Assembly (NCBI RefSeq): GCF_900101845.1
Contig: NZ_FNAM01000014.1
Coordinates: 1-64,000 of the forward strand
Direction: 5' to 3'
DNA length: 64,000 bases
Source of the DNA: Sporomusa acidovorans
GTDB lineage: Bacteria; Bacillota; Negativicutes; Sporomusales; Sporomusaceae
Shown: positions 9,369-18,074 of the stretch, one piece after another
Layout: each line of letters opens with the position of its first letter
How positions within the stretch are numbered: the stretch's first letter is position 1
The notes under the pieces: generated by a model
Databases searched by the model: none
What the model was told of the DNA's origin: nothing
The model's input: the letters and a program-made list of their open reading frames with translations, nothing else
Position numbers and translations under genes: made by a program

Positions 9369-9461
9369 GTTGATTATTCCTCCTTGTAACTTTTTTACCA
9401 TCCGAGTTTGGTCATAAACAGTTTATGTTTATAGTTTGAGAACAACTATACCTTTTTTTCG

Positions 9462-9517
9462 GTAACTCATTTGTTTAGGCATAGCGATTTTTCTTAATTA
9501 CACTATAAATGAGTTAC
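9462..9517. promoter_or_regulatory. Inverted repeat pair in the pruA/activator intergenic region
   Basis: GTAACTCATTT (9462-9472) and AAATGAGTTAC (9507-9517) are exact reverse complements whose centres lie 45 bp apart. They sit in the 391-bp divergent region and could be paired half-sites for the neighbouring sigma-54 activator or the arms of a cruciform. I found no -24/-12 match facing pruA in this interval. Confidence 0.45.
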
Positions 9518-9759
9518 GGTGAAATGACAAACGGGATTTTTTTTAGTGTTATATCAAAAAAACTGATACATCGCGGATGAGTGGTTTTTATTGCCTAGCA
9601 GCATTCTTAGTGCATGGGTATTATGGCGGGTATATATAAATTGAATTATTTAATAGAAAGCTTCAAATCTTTTGATGCTTCCCTATGGCAGGACTTTGTA
9701 TTTTCATGGTAAATAAGTTAGGTGTATATACTAATATCTTTACAGAGAGGATGAACATA

Positions 9760-11196
9760 GTGGACTATAAATTCCTTTTAGAATCTATGCTGGAACATTT
9801 GGACGAAGGAATTATAGTGGTGGACAGAAATGCAAAGGTAACTTTTTATAATGAGCCGGCAACAAGTATAGCAGGTATTACCCAACAGAAGGCTATTGGT
9901 AAAAATATATTAGAGATCTTTCCCGATCTATCACCGGAAACCAGTACTTTTTACCAGGTACTGAGAAATAAGCAGCCGATTATTGATCATGTTCAGTCGT
10001 ATATGAATTATCAGGGGCGGAGAGTGTCCACCCTGACCTCAACGATCCCTCTGATCGAACAGGGGGAGATCATCGGTGCCCTTGAGATTTATCGGGATTT
10101 AACCCAAGTCAAAGAACTATCGGAAAAAATTATAAATTTGCAGTCAGAGTTATTTAAGAAAAAAAGCAATGAGAAGCCCTATCGAGGCAATGGTGTCGTG
10201 TATACGTTTGATGACATTATCGGCAATAGTACCGCAATTAGGAGAATAAAAGAACAAGCCAGGAAAATTGTGGACAGCAGTTCTCCCGTATTAGTGTACG
10301 GAGAAACCGGGACAGGCAAAGAAGTTCTGGTGCAGGCTATTCATAGTGCAAGCAGCAAGCGGAGAAATAAGCCTTTTATTGCGCAAAATTGTGCCGCGCT
10401 GCCGACTACGCTGTTGGACAGTATCCTGTTTGGCACGACAGCAGGGAGTTTTACCGGCGCGAAGGATAGACCGGGACTGTTTGAACTTGCCGACGGGGGC
10501 ACGCTTTTTCTAGATGAAATTAACTCCATGGATATGGAATTGCAAGGCAAGTTGCTGCGCGTTCTGCAGGACGGCATTGTTCGGCGGGTCGGCGGCATTA
10601 GCACGGTGCATGTCGATGTAAGAATCATAGCCTGCACCAATGAGCACCCTGCCGCAATTGTCGAGAAGCATATTTTACGGAGAGATTTGTATTATCGGTT
10701 GAACGTTATCGCCTTGAACCTTCCGCCGCTCCGGGAAAGAAAAGAGGATATTGCGCCGCTTACCGCTTTCTTCATTAACCTCTATAATGAAAAAGTGCAG
10801 AAAAACGTGGAAACAATTACGCCGGCTGCTTTAAATGTTTTACAGACGTATCCCTGGCCGGGCAACATCCGGGAGTTGAAATGTACAATTGAGAGTATGA
10901 TGAACTTTGTTGAGGGCAACAGACTGGATATCCAGGATATCCCTGCCCATATTATTCATTCTGCCGACATAGCCCAACCAAAAGCGGAGGATACGTCGGA
11001 AGGTCTGCCGGTTGCCTCGCTGGTGGAAAATCTAAATGCGTATGAGAAAAAATTAATTCGCAAGGCTATCAGGCAGGCTAACGGCAATGGCGCCAAAGCG
11101 GCACGAATACTGAATATTCCACGTCAAACCCTGCATAACAAAATCAAGAAGTATAATATTGATTGGCAGGTTGTCGTAAATAATAATTTTTCGTAA
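9760..11196 (+). CDS. RocR-like sigma-54-dependent activator (PAS-AAA-HTH)
   Basis: About 478 residues: an N-terminal PAS domain (roughly 5-110), a sigma-54 AAA+ domain with Walker A GETGTGKE at 181-188 and Walker B GGTLFLDEINSM, and a C-terminal Fis-type HTH (ARILNIPRQTLHNKIKKY). The sigma-54 contact loop reads GSFTGA (229-234) rather than GAFTGA. The start is taken as GTG 9760, 9 nt after AGAGAGG; upstream in-frame ATGs exist but lack SD spacing. Position and domain order match RocR-type regulators of arginine/proline catabolism. A -24/-12 promoter for the activase-hypD operon lies 145 bp after its stop, so it most likely activates that operon, sensing an intermediate through PAS (inference). 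Confidence 0.88.
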   Translation: MDYKFLLESMLEHLDEGIIVVDRNAKVTFYNEPATSIAGITQQKAIGKNILEIFPDLSPETSTFYQVLRNKQPIIDHVQSYMNYQGRRVSTLTSTIPLIEQGEIIGALEIYRDLTQVKELSEKIINLQSELFKKKSNEKPYRGNGVVYTFDDIIGNSTAIRRIKEQARKIVDSSSPVLVYGETGTGKEVLVQAIHSASSKRRNKPFIAQNCAALPTTLLDSILFGTTAGSFTGAKDRPGLFELADGGTLFLDEINSMDMELQGKLLRVLQDGIVRRVGGISTVHVDVRIIACTNEHPAAIVEKHILRRDLYYRLNVIALNLPPLRERKEDIAPLTAFFINLYNEKVQKNVETITPAALNVLQTYPWPGNIRELKCTIESMMNFVEGNRLDIQDIPAHIIHSADIAQPKAEDTSEGLPVASLVENLNAYEKKLIRKAIRQANGNGAKAARILNIPRQTLHNKIKKYNIDWQVVVNNNFS

Positions 11197-11210
11197 TTTG
11201 TTATTAATGC

Positions 11211-11272
11211 AAAACGTCCCATAAACGGTACATTGCCGTAAGACAATGTACCGTTTATGGGACGTTTTAAAA
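11211..11272. terminator. Long perfect hairpin terminator after the activator gene
   Basis: A perfect 25-bp stem (11211-11235 with 11244-11268) around an 8-nt loop begins with AAAACGTCCC and ends with GGGACGTTTT. The flanking T and A runs suit termination in either direction. It insulates the activator gene from the hypD operon. Confidence 0.85.
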
Positions 11273-11340
11273 ATTTTCTTAATATAACAAATGGTCAGAA
11301 AAGCACGGGCTTGCTGGATTTGTTGCGAGTAAGCAATATT

Positions 11341-11356
11341 TGGCAGGTTTTTTGCA
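11341..11356 (+). promoter_or_regulatory. Sigma-54 (-24/-12) promoter of the hypD operon
   Basis: TGGCAGGTTTTTTGCA has the invariant GG and GC separated by exactly 10 nt and matches TGGCAC-N5-TTGCA well. It lies about 80 bp before the activase start and directly downstream of the sigma-54 activator gene. TTGC-N6-GCAA at 11323-11336 is a possible upstream binding dyad. Confidence 0.8.
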
Positions 11357-11432
11357 ATATAGTATGGCAAACAGGTTAAACCAAGTAACAATTTTATATG
11401 TAAACAATAAGGTACGATTAGTGGGTGATTAT

Positions 11433-12335
11433 TTGGCTACAGGTATGGTGTTCAATGTTCAAAAGTATTCCATTCATGATGGTCCGGGTATCCGCACCAC
11501 GATTTTTTTTAAAGGCTGTCCGTTAGCCTGTTGGTGGTGCCACAACCCTGAAAGTCTGGCGGCAAAACAGGAAATCGTTTATTGGCAGGATAAATGTATT
11601 GGCTGTGGAGACTGTGTAAAAAGTTGTCCGCATGCGGCAATTGCATTTTCCGGTCATGGTTTAACCAGAAATCCGGAAAAATGCACTTTGTGTGAAAGTT
11701 GTGTGGACGCCTGCCCTACCGGTGCAATGGAGAGAGTTGGACAGATAAGAACCGCAGACGATGTTATGCAGGAAATCGAGAAAGACAGCATTTTTTATGA
11801 AGAATCCGGCGGCGGGGTTACGTTTTCAGGTGGGGAAGCCTTACGGCAGATAGAATTTCTGGAAGCGTTACTTGTGGCATGTAAAGCCAGGCGGATTCAT
11901 ACAGCTCTGGATACATCCGGTTACGCATCCTGGGATTCCCTGGCGCGGATAGCGGGCAATGTAGATTTGTTTCTCTATGATATTAAGCTTATGGACGAAG
12001 TAAAGCATAGAAAATACACAGGGGTATCCAATCAATTAATCTTGGAGAATCTTAAAAAGCTTGCAGCCACCCAGAGTAACATCTGGATTCGTGTGCCTGT
12101 TATCCCGGGCATTAATGACGATGAGGACAACCTGAAAAGCATGGGTGAGTTGCTAACGTCGCTGAACCTGCGGGATGTTTATCTATTGCCTTATCACAAT
12201 ATTGCTATGGGCAAATATGACAGGCTGGGGAAACCGTATCCGTTAGCTGATCTGCCATCGCTTGCCGATCAACAAATGGATGCCGTTACACAAATCCTGA
12301 AAGCATTTGGCTTACATATAAATATAGGAGGATGA
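11433..12335 (+). CDS. Glycyl-radical activating enzyme (radical SAM) for HypD
   Basis: About 300 residues. The N-terminus VFNVQKYSIHDGPGIRT is followed by the radical-SAM CX3CX2C motif in GCPLACWWCHNPES. Two ferredoxin-type clusters are inserted (CIGCGDCVKSCP and CTLCESCVDACP), as in the activases of dehydratase and lyase glycyl-radical enzymes. It uses SAM to install the glycyl radical on its partner. TTG 11433 is taken as the start, 4 nt after GGTGA; GTG 11421 is the alternative. The partner gene starts 7 bp after its stop, so the pairing is clear. It is oxygen sensitive by family. Confidence 0.92.
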   Translation: MATGMVFNVQKYSIHDGPGIRTTIFFKGCPLACWWCHNPESLAAKQEIVYWQDKCIGCGDCVKSCPHAAIAFSGHGLTRNPEKCTLCESCVDACPTGAMERVGQIRTADDVMQEIEKDSIFYEESGGGVTFSGGEALRQIEFLEALLVACKARRIHTALDTSGYASWDSLARIAGNVDLFLYDIKLMDEVKHRKYTGVSNQLILENLKKLAATQSNIWIRVPVIPGINDDEDNLKSMGELLTSLNLRDVYLLPYHNIAMGKYDRLGKPYPLADLPSLADQQMDAVTQILKAFGLHINIGG

Positions 12336-12342
12336 TAACAAA

Positions 12343-14721
12343 ATGACGACAGGGATTAATGTTAACGACAGAATCGCAAAATTAAGGGAGCAGAGCCTGA
12401 ATACGGTTCCGCGCTTATCCATTGAAAGAGCTAGGTTGGTAACAGAAGCGTATCAAAAACATGCCGGCAAGGTTTCTGTGCCGGTGCTAAGGGCGCTAAC
12501 GTTCAAGCATCTGATGGAAAACAAGACGATCTGCATCAATGAGGGGGAGTTGATTGTCGGGGAGCGGGGAACCGGTCCGCAGGAGACACCGACGTATCCG
12601 GAATTATGCTGTCATACGGTTGAAGATTTTGATGTTATCGATAAACGCGATAAAATTTTTTTTCGCGTCGATGAGGAAACCAAACATATTCAAAAAGAAG
12701 AGATTATCCCATTCTGGCGTGGCAAAGCCATACGTGACCTAATGTTCGCGCAAATGACACCGGCCTGGAAAGACTGCTATGAAGCCGGAATTTATACCGA
12801 GTTTATGGAACAACGCTCGCCGGGGCATACGGTTGCGGGCGGCAATATTTATCAAAACGGCTTCCTGGACTTTAAAAAGAAGATTGAAAAAAGGCTGCAA
12901 ACGCTGGATTTCCAACAGGATCCAGAGGCCTATGACAAGCAAGAGGAATTGACGGCCATGGCGATTTGCTGTGACGCAATCATTACGTTTGCCCACCGTC
13001 ATGCAGCCATGGCCAAAGAGTTGGCCGGCAAAGAAGAAAGTCCGGTGAGAAAGCGGGAACTGGAAGAAATTGCGGAAATTTGCAGTCATGTTCCGGCCTA
13101 TGCGCCAAGAACTTTCCGGGAAGCTTTGCAGATGTACTGGTTTGTCCATCTGGGCGTCATTACAGAGTTAAATACATGGGATTCTTTCTGCCCCGGCAAA
13201 CTGGATATTCATTTATATCCGTTTTATGAACGGGAAACCAAGGCCGGTACCCTGACACGGGAAGCGGCGAAAGAATTGCTAAAATGTTTTTGGGTAAAAG
13301 TCAATAATCAGCCCGCGCCGCCCAAGGTGGGCATAACTCTGCAGGAGAGTGCCACTTATACGGATTTTTGCAATATTAATATTGGCGGTATCAAGCCGGA
13401 CGGCACCAACGGCGTCAATGAAGTATCTTATTTGCTGTTAGATGTTGTTCAGGAGATGAGAATCCTGCAGCCCAGCACCAATGTGCAGGTCAGCAGGAAG
13501 AATCCCGACCAGTTTGTGATCAGAGCGGCTGAGGTTATCCGGGAAGGAATGGGTTTTCCCTCCGTATTCAATACCGACGCCGTACTGGAAGAACTGCTCC
13601 GCCAGGGAAAAAGCCTGGAAGACGCCCGCGGCGGCGGCACCAGCGGCTGTGTGGAGGTTGGCTGCTTCGGTAAAGAGGCCTATATTTTAACAGGGTATTT
13701 CAATCTTGTAAAAATTTTAGAGATTACCTTGCATAATGGCATTGATCCGCAAACAGGCAAAAAGATCGGCCTGGAAACAGGCGATGCAACCCAATTCGGT
13801 TCTTTGGACGAACTGCTGGCGGCATTTAAGCAACAAGTCAAACATTTTGCCGATATTAAGATCAGAGGCAATAACGTTATTGAAAGATTGTATGCCAAGT
13901 ATATGCCTGCTCCTTTTATGTCAATCATTATTGAGGATTGCATCGAAAATGCCAGGGATTATAATGCCGGTGGGGCCAGGTACAACTCCCGCTATATCCA
14001 AGGCGTTGGTATCGGCAGTATTACTGATTGCCTATCGGCAATTAACTATCATGTGTATGATAATAAGAATATTTCCATGGCTGAATTGCTGGCTGTATTA
14101 CAGGCCGACTTTGAGGGGCATGAAAAAGAGCGTCAGTTGTTTTTGAACAAAACGCCGAAATACGGTAATGACGACGACTACGCGGACCGTATTATGCTAA
14201 AAGTCTTCGAAATTTTCCATGAAGTTGTCAATGGCCGTAAAACGCCGAATGGCGGGACTTATCGAATCGAGATGCTGCCGACTACCTGCCATGTGTATTT
14301 TGGGGCAGTCATTGGCGCCATGCCGGATGGCAGGAAGGCCGGGCGTCCTTTGTCCGAAGGTATTTCCCCCGTGCAGGGCGCGGATAAACACGGACCTACG
14401 GCGGTTATTAAATCGGCGGCCAAAATGGATCAGTTAAGAACCGGCGGAGCGTTATTGAACCAGAAATTTACACCTCAGGTAGTCCAAGGGGAAACCGGTT
14501 TAAGAAATCTCAAGGATTTGATTCGCGCCTATTTCAAAATGGACGGTCACCATATTCAATTTAATATCGTTGATGCCGCTACCTTACGGGATGCGCAAAA
14601 AAGTCCGGAAAAGTATACCAATCTGATTGTGCGGGTTGCCGGTTACAGCGATTACTTCAATAATCTTACAAAGGCCTTACAGGACGAAATCATCGAACGG
14701 ACAGAACATGCTGGTTTTTAG
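12343..14721 (+). CDS. hypD: trans-4-hydroxy-L-proline dehydratase (glycyl-radical enzyme)
   Basis: A 792-residue glycyl-radical enzyme that removes water from trans-4-hydroxyproline to give pyrroline-5-carboxylate. The thiyl Cys is Cys436 in GGTSGCVEVGCFGKE, with general-base candidate Glu438. The glycyl residue is Gly767 in VRVAGYSDYF. His162 (PGHT) and Asp280 (NTWDSF) are also present. From memory the Clostridioides difficile HypD residues are Cys434, Glu436, Gly765, His160 and Asp278, a constant offset of two, and the surrounding sequence agrees throughout. This separates it from choline lyase, isethionate lyase and diol dehydratases. It follows its activase by 7 bp. SD: AGGAGGAT. With pruA it converts hydroxyproline to glutamate. 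Confidence 0.95.
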   Translation: MTTGINVNDRIAKLREQSLNTVPRLSIERARLVTEAYQKHAGKVSVPVLRALTFKHLMENKTICINEGELIVGERGTGPQETPTYPELCCHTVEDFDVIDKRDKIFFRVDEETKHIQKEEIIPFWRGKAIRDLMFAQMTPAWKDCYEAGIYTEFMEQRSPGHTVAGGNIYQNGFLDFKKKIEKRLQTLDFQQDPEAYDKQEELTAMAICCDAIITFAHRHAAMAKELAGKEESPVRKRELEEIAEICSHVPAYAPRTFREALQMYWFVHLGVITELNTWDSFCPGKLDIHLYPFYERETKAGTLTREAAKELLKCFWVKVNNQPAPPKVGITLQESATYTDFCNINIGGIKPDGTNGVNEVSYLLLDVVQEMRILQPSTNVQVSRKNPDQFVIRAAEVIREGMGFPSVFNTDAVLEELLRQGKSLEDARGGGTSGCVEVGCFGKEAYILTGYFNLVKILEITLHNGIDPQTGKKIGLETGDATQFGSLDELLAAFKQQVKHFADIKIRGNNVIERLYAKYMPAPFMSIIIEDCIENARDYNAGGARYNSRYIQGVGIGSITDCLSAINYHVYDNKNISMAELLAVLQADFEGHEKERQLFLNKTPKYGNDDDYADRIMLKVFEIFHEVVNGRKTPNGGTYRIEMLPTTCHVYFGAVIGAMPDGRKAGRPLSEGISPVQGADKHGPTAVIKSAAKMDQLRTGGALLNQKFTPQVVQGETGLRNLKDLIRAYFKMDGHHIQFNIVDAATLRDAQKSPEKYTNLIVRVAGYSDYFNNLTKALQDEIIERTEHAGF

Positions 14722-14912
14722 GGCAATCTTTACGGTCTGTCCGGGAATTGACCGGATGTAGCTAGAATCTCCGTAAGCTGTGCAGTCAGGGGTGAGGTAT
14801 ATGTTTTCTCTGAGTGGCCCTGGCTGCATGGTGGCAGGAGAGGCCAAATCTGCTCGCGGTTTGGTAGGTTATGCAATTCTAAGTATTCAAAAAAATAAGG
14901 AGGAGTAACTGT

Positions 14913-16415
14913 ATGAGTGAGGACGTTAAAAGTCCGGGCCTTTTTAGTCAACCACGAGCATTTAGCATTATTTTCTTTCTGGAGATTTGGGAACGCTGGG
15001 GTTATTACGGGTTACAGTCGGTATTAGCCGTATTTTTTGTCAAAAGTTTGGGTATGTCTGATGCGGAATCTTTTGTAGTTTTTGGCGCTTTTAGTTCAAT
15101 GGTATATGGCTTTGTTGCCATTGGCGGCTATGTGGGCGATAAGGTTTTGGGAACTCAGCGTACCGTTATTTTAGGAGCTTTAACCTTGATGATCGGTTAT
15201 GTGCTGATGGCTATAGCCGGTGCGAATAAACAGATTGTCTTTGCCGCCCTTGCTTTTGTGGCTGTGGGTTGCGGCCTGTTCAAAGCCAATCCGGGCAGCC
15301 TGATGTCGAAGATGTATGCGCAGGATGATTCCCGGCTGGATGGGGCCTTTACGTTATACTATATGGCTGTCAATATCGGCTCATTTTTTTCCATGCTGTT
15401 TGTACCGATTATTGGTGGGAAATACGGATTGAGTGTTGGTTTTTATCTTTGTGCTATTGGCTTAATTCTGGCAATCGTGACATTTGTTTTCTTCCGGCAT
15501 TTACTTAAAGGGGTAGACTCACCGGTAGGGCTGCAGCCGCTGAATTATACAAAATTCGCCGTGGTTATTGCGAGTTTGGCTGTATTAATTGCCGCCTCGA
15601 CCTGGATGCTCAGCAACCTGACAGTAGCCCACTGGATACTGTTTTTCGTTGTTGTGACTGTTTTTTTAATCATATTTAAAGAAATCTTTAAAAGCCAGGG
15701 GATTGAGCGCAGCAAAATGATTGTTGCCGTTGTTTTGATGGCCGAGGCGGTTGTGTTCTTCACTCTTTTCCAGCAAGTATTCACTTCCCTGAACTTTTTT
15801 GCCATTAAGAATGTCGAGCATGTCTTTTTGGGGATGGAGGTTCAAAACCCTGAAGTGTTCCAGTCCTTAAGCCCGTTCTGGGTTTTGGCGGTGAGTCCGG
15901 TACTGGCCTTTCTCTATAATTATTACGGCAATCAGGGCCGGGATTTATCAATGCCGGCTAAGTTCGCGACAGGTATGTCCTTTTGTGCTGCCAGCTTTTT
16001 GATTTTAGCGGCTGCCGCCCGTTATTTTGCTAATTCTGAGGCCCTTGTTTCTCCCTGGTGGCTGGTGCTTGCTTATTTGCTCATCAGTATTGGCGAACTG
16101 TTAATCAGTGGCCTGGGGTTGTCGATGATTTCCAAACTGATGCCTCAGCATATGATTGGGTTTACCATGGGGGCTTACTTTTTGACTACCGCGATTTCCG
16201 GGGTTACAGGCGGCTGGGTAGCAACTTTGACGGCTGCACCGCAAGGGGTTACGGATCCTGTGCAAACCTTATCAATTTATTCCCAGGTATTTTTACAAAT
16301 TGGCGGTATGAGTGCCGCTGCGGCGGCTTTGATGTTTCTAGGAGTAGCGTCGTTGCGTCGCATGATTCATGGTGACGGGGATGTATCCAGTACGGAAATG
16401 TCAGAAAATGCCTGA
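14913..16415 (+). CDS. POT/PTR2-family proton-coupled di/tripeptide transporter
   Basis: A 500-residue MFS protein of the POT family. The proton-coupling ExxER motif is intact (FFLEIWERWGYYGL, near residue 20), as are the TM2-3 loop GYVGDKVLGTQRT and the PTR2 signature FTLYYMAVNIGSF. It imports di- and tripeptides with protons. It follows hypD by 191 bp with SD AAGGAGGAG, in the same direction and without a clear terminator. Co-location with two peptidases and HypD suggests uptake of hydroxyproline-containing peptides such as collagen fragments (inference). Specificity cannot be read from sequence. Confidence 0.88.
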   Translation: MSEDVKSPGLFSQPRAFSIIFFLEIWERWGYYGLQSVLAVFFVKSLGMSDAESFVVFGAFSSMVYGFVAIGGYVGDKVLGTQRTVILGALTLMIGYVLMAIAGANKQIVFAALAFVAVGCGLFKANPGSLMSKMYAQDDSRLDGAFTLYYMAVNIGSFFSMLFVPIIGGKYGLSVGFYLCAIGLILAIVTFVFFRHLLKGVDSPVGLQPLNYTKFAVVIASLAVLIAASTWMLSNLTVAHWILFFVVVTVFLIIFKEIFKSQGIERSKMIVAVVLMAEAVVFFTLFQQVFTSLNFFAIKNVEHVFLGMEVQNPEVFQSLSPFWVLAVSPVLAFLYNYYGNQGRDLSMPAKFATGMSFCAASFLILAAAARYFANSEALVSPWWLVLAYLLISIGELLISGLGLSMISKLMPQHMIGFTMGAYFLTTAISGVTGGWVATLTAAPQGVTDPVQTLSIYSQVFLQIGGMSAAAAALMFLGVASLRRMIHGDGDVSSTEMSENA

Positions 16416-16429
16416 GTTATTGATTGCTA

Positions 16430-16475
16430 TATATTCCGCATTAAAGAATACGGCCGGCGCAGGCGGGCGGTGTAT
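16430..16475. repeat. Truncated copy of palindromic repeat family A (copy 3)
   Basis: This is the left arm of family A only (TATATTCCGCATTAAAGAAT..., then the GCAGGCGGGCGGTG stem strand). It breaks off at GTGTAT with no loop and no right arm. It lies between the two POT genes, so an insertion or deletion has removed the rest. Confidence 0.7.
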
Positions 16476-16522
16476 AAGAATTTTGTTTTTAAAAATAAAA
16501 TACAAAGAGGTGACTTGGCATA

Positions 16523-18025
16523 ATGAGCAGTCGGGAAAACGTAGTTGCAGTTGATTTTTTACAGGATAAAAGATTCTTAGGGCATCCCAAAGGAATGGGG
16601 ACTACGTCCTTTATGGCACTGGCGCAGGCGTTTGGCAACTATGGCATGAGCGCTATTCTAATCTACTATTTATATGCTACGGCGGCAAAAGGGGGACTGG
16701 ATTTTAGCCAGGCCAACGCCGCACAGTTTGTTAGTATCTATGGCTCATTGTCATTTATCGCCGGCATTGTCGGCGGCTATGTGGCTGACCGCCTTATTGG
16801 CATTCGCAAGGCTTTATATATTAACTTTGCAGTAAAGACCCTTGGTTACCTTATGCTGGCATATCCGGGTGGACCGGTGTTGTACTTTGCCAGTCAGTGC
16901 TGCCTTTTGGTGGCGTCGATGTGCGCAGGCACCAGCCTGTATGCTTTAGCCGGTAAGCTTTACAGCAAAAGCGACGGCCGGCGGGACAGCGGGTTCAGCA
17001 TTATGTATATAATGAACAATGTAGGTGCCGTTGCCCCTGTAATTACCGGCACCATCGCCCTATTGCTGAATTATCATGCCGGCTTTTTGTTTGCGGCGGG
17101 CGTTCAGTGCCTCGGTCTTATCGTCTATATGTTGACTGCTAACAAAGTATTTGGCACCGCTGGCTTGGAACCGGATGATCCTGCTCCGGCCGATAAGCGG
17201 ACAGGATTTATTTTAAGAATAGTGGCCGTTATCGTGCTGTTGGTAGCCGTTATCGGCGGCCTGTTTGCCAGCGGTATTCTGACCCCGACCTTATTTTGCA
17301 ACAGCGTGAGCGCTATCAGTATCTTTATTCCCATGTGTTATTTATACATCATCATTACCAGCAAAAAGACTTCCCGGGAAGAAGCAAGACGCATCGGCCC
17401 GTTTATCGGGATATTTATCTGCAACTGTTTTGCCCAGATGATTTGGTGGCAGTCTACTTCTATTCTGGCCATCTATGCGGCCGAGCGCGTAGACCTCAAT
17501 TTTATGGGAATCACGCTGACGCCGGCCTCTTTTCAGACGATACCGGCAGTCATGGCCGTCATCTTTGGCAGCGTGTGCAGCTGGCTGTGGATAAAAATGG
17601 GCAACAGACAGCCATCTACTCCGTTGAAATTCGGTATTGGTACAATTTTTTGGGGATTAGGCCCGCTATTTATGGTTATTCCGTTTCTTCTCTACGCGGC
17701 GGATGTTAAAGTAAGTCCCCTATGGCTGATTATATTCTACGCCCTGATTATCTGGGGCGAGGCATTGACATCGCCGGTTGGTATGGCTGCCGCCAGTGCC
17801 GTAGCTCCCAAGGCATTTACTGCGCAAATGATGACTGTATGGCAGCTGAGTCAGTCTACCGGGGCCGGATTAAGCTCATTGGCGGTTAATTTCTATCATG
17901 TTGGTCAAGAAGCTCAGTATTTTACGGGGATTGGTTTGGCGACCTGCTTTGTGGGGCTTTTGCTTTGGATTTTCGATAAAAAGGCAACTGCTATTCTTAC
18001 CGGTTCAAACGCTCAAGCTTCCTAA
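16523..18025 (+). CDS. Divergent POT-family transporter lacking the ExxER motif
   Basis: A 500-residue MFS protein clearly related to POT carriers: the GYVADRLIGIRKAL loop and FSIMYIMNNVGAVAP in place of FxxxINxGSxxxP. The TM1 block that carries ExxERFxYYG in proton-coupled members reads ALAQAFGNYGMSAIL, so both acidic residues and the Arg are absent. It may be differently coupled or specialised for another solute. It starts at ATG 16523 after AGAGGTGA, 107 bp after the first POT gene, and is followed 49 bp later by the amidohydrolase gene. The locus suggests a role with hydroxyproline peptides, but this is weaker than for the first copy. Confidence 0.8.
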   Translation: MSSRENVVAVDFLQDKRFLGHPKGMGTTSFMALAQAFGNYGMSAILIYYLYATAAKGGLDFSQANAAQFVSIYGSLSFIAGIVGGYVADRLIGIRKALYINFAVKTLGYLMLAYPGGPVLYFASQCCLLVASMCAGTSLYALAGKLYSKSDGRRDSGFSIMYIMNNVGAVAPVITGTIALLLNYHAGFLFAAGVQCLGLIVYMLTANKVFGTAGLEPDDPAPADKRTGFILRIVAVIVLLVAVIGGLFASGILTPTLFCNSVSAISIFIPMCYLYIIITSKKTSREEARRIGPFIGIFICNCFAQMIWWQSTSILAIYAAERVDLNFMGITLTPASFQTIPAVMAVIFGSVCSWLWIKMGNRQPSTPLKFGIGTIFWGLGPLFMVIPFLLYAADVKVSPLWLIIFYALIIWGEALTSPVGMAAASAVAPKAFTAQMMTVWQLSQSTGAGLSSLAVNFYHVGQEAQYFTGIGLATCFVGLLLWIFDKKATAILTGSNAQAS

Positions 18026-18074
18026 TTAGTTTTGTTTAATTTTTTCAAAATTTACGATATGAGGAGGAAGTCAC

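Noticed and set aside
9369-9690. Sigma-54 promoter facing pruA or the RocR-like gene
   Set aside because: No site with GG-N10-GC in either orientation; TGG..TTGCC at 9583-9595 has only 8 nt between GG and GC.
12343-14721. Choline TMA-lyase, isethionate lyase or diol dehydratase as identity of the glycyl-radical enzyme
   Set aside because: Residues H162, D280, C436, E438 and G767 match HypD at a constant offset, and the locus holds P5C dehydrogenase and prolidases, with no microcompartment, taurine or choline genes.
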